DNA of 11,187 nucleotides, from positions 1 to 11,187 of the forward strand of contig UROL01000056.1 of assembly GCA_900549495.1 (NCBI GenBank), read 5' to 3'. The DNA comes from an uncultured Eubacteriales bacterium (GTDB lineage: Bacteria > Bacillota > Clostridia > Oscillospirales > Oscillospiraceae). Shown here piece by piece: positions 5,998 to 11,187 of the stretch. A model generated the notes under the pieces. It had not been told where the DNA came from and made no database searches. It saw only the letters and a program-made list of their open reading frames with translations. Every line of letters starts with the position of its first letter. Within the stretch, counting starts at the first letter, position 1. A program made the position numbers and the translations under genes.

Positions 5998-7128
5998 ATG
6001 TTTTATTGCAATGCCAGAATCTATGGCCAGGATTTTCAGTTCCACATGGGCGCCTTTGAGGTAAAGGACGGCGTGTTTGGCCAGGTGCTGCCGGAGAATG
6101 TTCCGGCGGATGCCATTGACCTCCAGGGGGCAACGGTGATTCCCGGCCTGATTGATGTTCACAGCCATGGCAATTCCGGAGCGGACTTCTCCGACGGAGA
6201 TTACCAGGGCTTAAAGAAAATGGCCGCATTCTATGCCTCCTGCGGCGTTACTTCCTTTGCCCCCGCTTCCATGACCCTTCCCTATGACGTGCTGGAAAAG
6301 GCCTTTGCCACCGCTGTCCGGCTGAAAAATGAGCAGCCCGAGGGCTGCGCCGTCCTCCGGGGCATTCAGATGGAGGGGCCCTACTTCTCTTATAAAAAGA
6401 GGGGCGCACAGAACCCGGACTATTTGAAGGATCCGGATTTTGAGGGCTTCCGGCAGCTGTTCCAGGGCTGCGGCGGCCTGATTACCATTGTGGACGTGGC
6501 TCCCGAACTGCCCGGGGCAGCGGAGTTCACCGCCCAGGCCAGCAAGCTGTGCACCGTGTCCGTGGCCCACACCGATTCCGACTATGACCACGCAAAGGCT
6601 GTCTTCGATGCCGGTGCCACCCACCTGACCCACCTGTACAACGCCATGCCCGGCATCAACCACCGGAACCCCGGCGTGATTCCTGCCGCAGTGGAGAATC
6701 CCAACGTCCGGGCTGAAATTATCTGCGACGGCTATCACATCCATCCCGCCGCTGTCCGTCTGGCCTTCTCCATGTTCGGCGGAGAGCGGATGGTGCTGAT
6801 TTCCGATTCCGGCCGCTGTGCCGGTTTGCCCGAGGGCAGCAAGTTCACCCTGGGCGGCCAGGATGCATGGCTGCGGGATGGCGTGGGTCGTCTGGCAGAC
6901 GGCACCATCTCCTGCTCTGCCGCCAACCTGTGGGGCTGCCTGACCAATGTGCTGGGCTGGAACATCCCCGAGGAGGATGCCGTCCGGGCTGCCACCTGGA
7001 ATCCTGCCTGTGCCATCGGCGCAGAAAAGACTGTCGGCTCTATTGCCCCGGGCAAGGTGGCAGACTTCATCATCACCAACGCTGACTACAGCGAAAAGCG
7101 GGTTTTCCTGGCAGGTAAGGAAATCTAA
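5998..7128 (+). CDS. nagA: N-acetylglucosamine-6-phosphate deacetylase
   Basis: A 376-residue amidohydrolase of normal NagA length. It hydrolyses GlcNAc-6-P to GlcN-6-P and acetate, the committed step of amino-sugar catabolism. Visible metal and catalytic elements: IPGLIDVHSHGNSGADF (48-64) with the HxH pair His55/His57, MEGPYFS (125-131) with Glu126, VAHTDSDYDHA (189-199) with His191, THLTHLYNAMPG (208-219) with His212, and LISDSGRCAGLPEG (267-280) with catalytic Asp270. Retention of HxH suggests a two-metal centre as in Bacillus NagA. AAGGAG (5984-5989) lies eight bases before the ATG, inside the end of the YesL gene; the gap between the genes is five bases. It is last in the operon. No nagB is in the window, so GlcN-6-P must be deaminated by a product encoded elsewhere. 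Confidence 0.95.
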   Translation: MFYCNARIYGQDFQFHMGAFEVKDGVFGQVLPENVPADAIDLQGATVIPGLIDVHSHGNSGADFSDGDYQGLKKMAAFYASCGVTSFAPASMTLPYDVLEKAFATAVRLKNEQPEGCAVLRGIQMEGPYFSYKKRGAQNPDYLKDPDFEGFRQLFQGCGGLITIVDVAPELPGAAEFTAQASKLCTVSVAHTDSDYDHAKAVFDAGATHLTHLYNAMPGINHRNPGVIPAAVENPNVRAEIICDGYHIHPAAVRLAFSMFGGERMVLISDSGRCAGLPEGSKFTLGGQDAWLRDGVGRLADGTISCSAANLWGCLTNVLGWNIPEEDAVRAATWNPACAIGAEKTVGSIAPGKVADFIITNADYSEKRVFLAGKEI

Positions 7129-7150
7129 CCCCCACGCCAATAACAAAACA

Positions 7151-7181
7151 GCGCCGCAGCTGGCGAAACCAGCTGCGGCGC
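7151..7181. terminator. Shared hairpin terminator between nagA and glgB
   Basis: A perfect 13-base stem (7151-7163 with 7169-7181) closes a CGAAA loop. On the minus strand it is followed by TGTTTTGTTATT, a good T-rich tract, so it should stop transcription from glgB. On the plus strand, after nagA, the following sequence (ATTGCTG) is poor in T, so termination in that direction is less sure. The genes converge here with only 67 bases between their stop codons. Confidence 0.85.
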
Positions 7182-7195
7182 ATTGCTGTGCAGAT

Positions 7196-9202
7196 TTACT
7201 TCTTGGGCTTCAGGGTGATGGGCATTTCCTTCAGCACCACTGCCGTCCGGGCGGGGAGGTAGAGCTTGACAGAGGAATTCCCCTGGCTGTCCACCTGGGC
7301 GGTGTATTTCATGTGGGCAATCAGGTCGTTGCCGCCGTATTTGCCGTCGTCGGAGCACAGGGCCACCTGATAGTCGGCGATGGCAGGCAGGGAAATCTCT
7401 ACATCGGTATAGGAATTGCAGGGGCTGAAATTGAAGGCGAAGAGCAGCCCCTTACGGTAGAAGGCGATGACCTGACGGCCGGAGTCAATCAGCCGCAGGT
7501 TGCCCATTTGCATGGAGAACAAATCCGCATCCTTGGCCAGATGAATCATGTCCTCGTCGAACTGGCCCAGCCACTCGTATTTCAGCAGCCCATTGTCCCG
7601 CAGGCTCCACTGGCGGCGGCAGTAGTGGAAGCTCCAGCCGTTGCCCTCCCGGGGGAAGTCAATCCACTCCGGGTGGCCGAATTCGTTGCCCATGAAGTTC
7701 AGGTACGCCTCGCCGCCGCCGGCCAGGGTAAACAGGCGAATCATCTTGTGCAGGGCAATGGCACGGTCGATTACCGGGTTGTGGGTGCTCTTTTCCATGT
7801 CGGTGTACATGGCTGCATCAGCCAAACGGAAAATCAGGGTCTTGTCGCCTACCAGCGCCTGGTCGTGGCTCTCCACATAGGCAACGGTGCCCTCGCCGGG
7901 ACGGCGCATGCACATCTCGCACCACATCTTGAAGATGTCCCAATTTTCGTCCTTCTGCTCCTTGACGGTGCGTACCCACATATCCGGCAGACCCATGCCC
8001 AGACGATAGTTAAAGCCGATGCCGCCGTCGCAGATGGGCAGGCACATACCGGGCATGCCGGACATGTCCTCGGCAATGGTAATGGCCTGGGGATTCACCT
8101 GACGAATCAGCTCATTGGCCAGCTGCAAATAGGTGATGGCCTCGGTATGGGTATTGTAGGAGAAATATTTGTCGTTGGTGTTGAAGTCCGTGCCCAGGCC
8201 GTGGTCGTGGTAGAGCATGGAGGTAACGCCGTCGAAGCGGAAGCCGTCGAAATGGTACTCCGTCATCCAGAATTTCAGATTGCTCAGCAGGAAGTGGAGC
8301 ACGCCGGTCTTGCCATAGTCGAAGCACTTGGTGCCCCAGGCCGGGTGGTCTCCCTTTGCTCCATCGTGGAAGAACTGCCAGGTGGTGCCGTCAAACATGT
8401 TGATGCCCTCAACGGTGTTCTTCACGGCGTGGGAATGCACCACGTCCAGCAGCACCCGAATGCCCATGGTGTGGGCGGTGTTGACCAGGTATTTCAAATC
8501 CACGGGCTTGCCGAACCAGCTGGAGGCGGCAAAGAAATTGGATACCTGATAGCCGAAGCTGCCATAGTAGGGGTGCTCCATAATGGCCATCAGCTGCACG
8601 GTGTTGTATCCGGCCTTCTGAATCCGGGGCAGAATCTTGTCTGCAAATTCCCGGTAGGTGCCGATTTTTCCCTCCTCCTGTGCCATGCCCACATGGGCCT
8701 CATAGATGAACAAGGATTTCTCCCCCTGGAAATTCTGGTCCGTCCAGGCAAACTGCTTCCGGTCGTCCACCACCTCGGCATTGAAGCTGACGGTCTTCTT
8801 GTCCTGGACTACCCGGCGGGCATACAGGGGGATGTGCTCGGTGCGGGTCATGTTGGCATCCACCACGGTTTTCACCCGGCAGCCATCCCACAGAGCATCG
8901 TCACCGGGGAGGAAGATTTCCCAGTTTCCGTTGCCCAGAGAGGTCAGGGGGTGACTGGTGCGGTTCCAGCCGTTGAAGTCGCCCTCCAGATACAGCTGGT
9001 AGGCCCCGGGGGCCCACTCCCGGTAGTACCAGCCCCCATCGGCGTGATGGAAGCCGAAATACTCATGGGCATTGGCAAAATCATTCAGCGACTGCCCCTC
9101 TTTCAGCACCCGATCCTTGGTGGCTCGGTAGAGGAACATGCGAAGGTCGATGTCCCCGGCAAAGGGGGCAAGCTGGGGATTCAGCTCCAGAATGCGATAC
9201 AT
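7196..9202 (-). CDS. glgB: 1,4-alpha-glucan branching enzyme, GH13_8 (eukaryote-like) type
   Basis: A 668-residue enzyme that makes alpha-1,6 branches in glycogen-like glucans. An N-terminal CBM48-like region (about 50-150) contains HEYFGFHHADGGWYYREWAP and FNGWNRTSHPL. The GH13 catalytic barrel follows, with AIMEHPYYGSFGYQVSNFFA (206-225), LLDVVHSH (251-258), GFRFDGVTSMLYH (320-332) carrying nucleophile Asp324, TIAEDMSGMP (375-384) carrying acid/base Glu378, and VESHDQAL (443-450) carrying Asp447. The SNFFAASSWFG, RVLLDVVHSHAVKN and FDGFRFDGVTSMLYHDHG segments follow the animal, fungal and plant branching enzymes rather than E. coli GlgB. The ATG at 9202 has AAGGAG nine bases upstream (9212-9217). 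The start is 28 bases after the glycosyltransferase stop, so they form an operon. Confidence 0.95.
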   Translation of the reverse strand: MYRILELNPQLAPFAGDIDLRMFLYRATKDRVLKEGQSLNDFANAHEYFGFHHADGGWYYREWAPGAYQLYLEGDFNGWNRTSHPLTSLGNGNWEIFLPGDDALWDGCRVKTVVDANMTRTEHIPLYARRVVQDKKTVSFNAEVVDDRKQFAWTDQNFQGEKSLFIYEAHVGMAQEEGKIGTYREFADKILPRIQKAGYNTVQLMAIMEHPYYGSFGYQVSNFFAASSWFGKPVDLKYLVNTAHTMGIRVLLDVVHSHAVKNTVEGINMFDGTTWQFFHDGAKGDHPAWGTKCFDYGKTGVLHFLLSNLKFWMTEYHFDGFRFDGVTSMLYHDHGLGTDFNTNDKYFSYNTHTEAITYLQLANELIRQVNPQAITIAEDMSGMPGMCLPICDGGIGFNYRLGMGLPDMWVRTVKEQKDENWDIFKMWCEMCMRRPGEGTVAYVESHDQALVGDKTLIFRLADAAMYTDMEKSTHNPVIDRAIALHKMIRLFTLAGGGEAYLNFMGNEFGHPEWIDFPREGNGWSFHYCRRQWSLRDNGLLKYEWLGQFDEDMIHLAKDADLFSMQMGNLRLIDSGRQVIAFYRKGLLFAFNFSPCNSYTDVEISLPAIADYQVALCSDDGKYGGNDLIAHMKYTAQVDSQGNSSVKLYLPARTAVVLKEMPITLKPKK

Positions 9203-9230
9203 ACGCTTAGACTCCTTTCATCCTTGTGGC

Positions 9231-10529
9231 TCAAGGCCGATTTGCTTCCCGCTCTTGGCGCAGGGTGTGCAGGTCAGGCAGTTGGCTCAGGTCCTCCATC
9301 AGCATTCCTGTTGCCTTCAGGAATTGCTCCATGGGCTCCTGGCGGGCCGGATGCTGGCCGCTGCGGTAGCGGTCGATAACAATTTGATAGCGCTCTCTGG
9401 CGGCCTGGACGGCATCCTGCCAGGACAGGTATAGGTCTCTTGCGGCGTTGGCACCAATCTGGGCCATCTGTTGGGGCTGCTGCATCACCTGGGACAGACA
9501 TGCGCTAAGGCTCTGAGCGTTTTCTTCAATTAGCAGACCGTTGACACCGTGGGTGATGCCCTCTGCGGCGCAGCTGCCTGCAATCAGAACGGCTCCCAGG
9601 GAGCTGGCCGCCGCCTCCCGCACAACCAGCCCATTGGTATCGAAGGTGGAGGGGAACAGGAACAAATCCGCCCGGCTGTACCAGCCCCGGAGGGTTTCCC
9701 GGTCCCGAATGGCCCCGGTGAAAATGCACTTGTCTTCGATGCCCAAGCGCCGGATGTAGGCCTGTACCTCCTGGGCATCGGCGCCGGAGCCTATGAATAC
9801 CATACGGAAATCCCGGCCCTGGGCCTTCTGCATGGCCAGGGCGTCGGCAATGATTTTCAGCCCCTTGTACCACATGATTCTGCCCACAAACAGGAATAGG
9901 GGTAGGCCCTTCGGCAAATCATAGCCCTGGGTGGCGGCGGCAATCCGGGCCTGGGATACCTTCCCCAGGGGCAAGTCCACCCCATTGGGCATGACGATAC
10001 ACGAGCCTTTGTAGCCCATGGAGCGCAGGTTTTCTGCGGCACCGGAGCTGACGGCCCACACCTCGTCACAGGCGCTGATATTCTGCACCAGCGCCTTGGT
10101 GGAGCCGGTACGCAGCAGCTTGCCCTTCACCATTTTTCCGATTTCAATGTCGAACTTGGTGTGATAAGTCATCACCAGGGGGGCATCCAGAGCCCGCCGC
10201 AGCTCCCGGCCCAAAATAGTGGAGGCTATGGGGCAGTGGGCGTGGAGAAGGGCTACCTTTCGCTCACTTAGCTGCCGGGCAATGGCAGGGGAGAAAGGAA
10301 TTCCCGCTGTGTAGCCGCCGGTCATCTTCCGAAAGTCCAGGCTGGGGTAGCGAATCACAGGGTAGGGGAATACCCTATCGTCACTTTCCGGGTGGGAGGG
10401 GGTGACCACCACCACATCCTCCCCGGCCCGGTGAATGATATCGGCATAGTTTTTTACCGCATTTGCAACCCCGTCAATTACCGGGGGGAAAGAATCGTTC
10501 AGCAGACAGATGGTTTGACAGTTTTCCAC
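9231..10529 (-). CDS. GT4-family glycosyltransferase
   Basis: About 432 residues, with the two-domain GT-B layout. The N-terminal acceptor side starts CLLNDSFPPVIDGVANAVKNYA (split here: LLNDSFPP, then VIDGVANAV) with MTYHTKFD further on. The C-terminal nucleotide-sugar side has FLFVGRIMWYKGL, the phosphate/donor segment FLFPSTFDTNGLVVREAAA, and the SCAAEG loop. The usual EX7E pair appears as Asp297 and Glu305 (D-x7-E). I prefer the GTG at 10529 because GGGAG lies eight bases upstream; an ATG at 10544 is in frame but has no ribosome site. No signal peptide or membrane segment is evident. It transfers a sugar from a nucleotide-sugar donor; the acceptor is unknown. Pairing with glgB suggests alpha-glucan synthesis, but related proteins also make glycolipids such as glucosyl-diacylglycerol, so both remain open. 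Confidence 0.85.
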   Translation of the reverse strand: MENCQTICLLNDSFPPVIDGVANAVKNYADIIHRAGEDVVVVTPSHPESDDRVFPYPVIRYPSLDFRKMTGGYTAGIPFSPAIARQLSERKVALLHAHCPIASTILGRELRRALDAPLVMTYHTKFDIEIGKMVKGKLLRTGSTKALVQNISACDEVWAVSSGAAENLRSMGYKGSCIVMPNGVDLPLGKVSQARIAAATQGYDLPKGLPLFLFVGRIMWYKGLKIIADALAMQKAQGRDFRMVFIGSGADAQEVQAYIRRLGIEDKCIFTGAIRDRETLRGWYSRADLFLFPSTFDTNGLVVREAAASSLGAVLIAGSCAAEGITHGVNGLLIEENAQSLSACLSQVMQQPQQMAQIGANAARDLYLSWQDAVQAARERYQIVIDRYRSGQHPARQEPMEQFLKATGMLMEDLSQLPDLHTLRQEREANRP

Positions 10530-10566
10530 CGAATCAGCTCCCATTTGGCATAAATTTCTATTTTTC

Positions 10567-10585
10567 GGTTCCCGGAATGGGAACC
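10567..10585. other. Inverted repeat in the leader of the glycosyltransferase gene
   Basis: GGTTCCC and GGGAACC form perfect 7-base arms around five bases. With the promoter at 10596-10624 the hairpin would sit within the first 25 bases of the mRNA. It may stabilise the 5' end or be an operator. There is no T tract on the minus strand, so it is not a terminator. Confidence 0.5.
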
Positions 10586-10595
10586 TGCCAAACCT

Positions 10596-10624
10596 AAAAT
10601 ACCACACATTCCACCGTTCGTCAA
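10596..10624 (-). promoter_or_regulatory. Predicted extended -10 promoter of the glycosyltransferase-glgB operon
   Basis: TTGACG (10619-10624) and TATTTT (10596-10601) on the minus strand are 17 bases apart. A TG one base before the -10 box makes it an extended -10 element. Leader length to the GTG start is about 60 bases. Confidence 0.62.
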
Positions 10625-10651
10625 CCGAAAACCTGCCCAGGGCAGCACAAG

Positions 10652-10678
10652 GGCGGCGTACCCATGGGGCACGCCGCC
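10652..10678 (-). terminator. Hairpin after ispE (possible terminator)
   Basis: GGCGGCGT (10652-10659) pairs with ACGCCGCC (10671-10678), a perfect 8-base GC-rich stem, starting a few bases beyond the ispE stop codon. The following minus-strand sequence is CTTGTG, with TTTT only after a second small hairpin (10633-10645). It is a plausible but weak intrinsic terminator. Confidence 0.5.
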
Positions 10679-10682
10679 GCTG

Positions 10683-11141
10683 TCAGACGGGCATGGCAAC
10701 AAACACGTCGGGATAGTTGTCCTTGAGCATATTGCACACCACGGCGGCATACTCAAAGCTGGGCATGATGGCATACACGGCAGAGCCGGAGCCGGTCATC
10801 TGCATTCCCAGTGCGCCGTAGCTGTTGCAAATGGATTTGATATAGTTGATTTCCAGGTGGTCTGCCGTTACAACCGGGTCGAAAACGTTGTAAATCAAGT
10901 CCGCAATTTTGCCCAGGTCACCGGCCAGCAGAGCGCTTTCCATGGCCATATGGTCAGGGTGCTTGGGGATGGCTACAGTGTCCAGCTTGCGATACAGCTC
11001 CGGGGTGGAGACGCAGAAGCTGGGCTTGCACACCACAAACACGCACTCCGGCATATCGGGCAGCTTGCGTAGCTTCTCGCCCCGGCCTTCGGCCATGGCG
11101 GTGCCGCAGAGAACGCAGAAGGGTACATCGCTGCCCACCTG
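10683..11141 (-). CDS. ispE: 4-diphosphocytidyl-2-C-methyl-D-erythritol kinase, C-terminal half (cut by contig end)
   Basis: IspE phosphorylates CDP-methylerythritol in the MEP isoprenoid pathway, in the cytoplasm. The 152 genuine residues begin QVGSDVPFCVLCGTAMAEGRGE, matching the GADVPF...GG.A...GRGE region of this GHMP kinase; the later MTGSGSAVYAIM is the C-terminal GHMP motif. About half of the usual 280-300 residues is missing because the contig stops. The apparent start beyond 11141, which adds MYKRQ, is translated adapter and not protein. The gene is separated from the glycosyltransferase operon by its own hairpin and a new promoter. Confidence 0.9.
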   Translation of the reverse strand, partial: QVGSDVPFCVLCGTAMAEGRGEKLRKLPDMPECVFVVCKPSFCVSTPELYRKLDTVAIPKHPDHMAMESALLAGDLGKIADLIYNVFDPVVTADHLEINYIKSICNSYGALGMQMTGSGSAVYAIMPSFEYAAVVCNMLKDNYPDVFVAMPV

Positions 11142-11187
11142 CTGTCTCTTATACACATCTCCGAGCCCACGAGACCGAGGCTGATCT
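11142..11187 (+). other. Illumina Nextera adapter, index and start of P7 sequence (assembly contaminant)
   Basis: Bases 11142-11160 are the Tn5 mosaic end CTGTCTCTTATACACATCT. Bases 11161-11175 are CCGAGCCCACGAGAC, the rest of the Nextera read-2 adapter. CGAGGCTG (11176-11183) is an 8-base i7 index that I recall as N710. ATCT begins the P7 tail. This is library DNA, not genome. Confidence 0.98.

Noticed and set aside
6947..9379. An 810-codon open frame on the plus strand opposite glgB
   Set aside because: It runs antisense through the end of nagA, the terminator and all of glgB, has no ribosome site, and its composition (repeated V, G, H, A, Q) is that of the reverse complement of a GC-rich gene.
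11142..11160. Tn5 mosaic end, which might be read as a transposon end
   Set aside because: It is followed immediately by the synthetic Nextera read-2 adapter, index and P7 bases, so it comes from library preparation.

Overview
This 11.2 kb window looks like one end of a draft or metagenome-assembled contig from a fairly GC-rich Clostridia-type Firmicute. A gut Oscillospiraceae relative is my best guess. The reasons are strong AGGAGG ribosome binding sites, a YesL/DUF624 protein, an RpiR regulator and a sugar ABC binding protein together, and coding DNA with GC-rich third positions next to AT-rich promoters. The taxonomy is inference. The right end is artificial: the last 46 bases are Illumina Nextera adapter, an index and the start of the P7 sequence.

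Region 1 (1-7128) is a divergent amino-sugar utilisation locus. On the minus strand, from a promoter near 3190-3216, an N-acylglucosamine 2-epimerase is followed by an RpiR-type regulator. After a hairpin comes a separately promoted sugar-binding lipoprotein-like protein that runs off the left edge. On the plus strand, from a promoter near 3238-3266, a four-gene operon encodes an unusual ROK-type sugar kinase, an SGNH esterase, a YesL/DUF624 membrane protein and N-acetylglucosamine-6-phosphate deacetylase (NagA). Epimerase, kinase and NagA together make a plausible ManNAc -> GlcNAc -> GlcNAc-6-P -> GlcN-6-P route. The esterase may strip acetyl groups from the imported sugar. No sialate aldolase (NanA), GlcN-6-P deaminase (NagB) or transporter permease lies in the window. 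A repeated TGAAAA-n-TTTTCA palindrome sits in the divergent promoter region and upstream of the binding-protein gene, and is a good candidate operator for the RpiR protein.

Region 2 (7151-10624) is a minus-strand pair: a GT4 glycosyltransferase followed by a 1,4-alpha-glucan branching enzyme of the eukaryote-like GH13_8 type. They share an extended -10 promoter upstream and a strong hairpin terminator shared convergently with nagA. They probably act in alpha-glucan (glycogen-like) or glycolipid metabolism.

Region 3 (10683-11141) is the C-terminal half of ispE, cut by the contig end.

No tRNA, rRNA, CRISPR array, insertion sequence or phage gene was seen. The most interesting signals are the operator family, the ROK-like kinase with a long N-terminal extension and no zinc motif, and the branching enzyme type.
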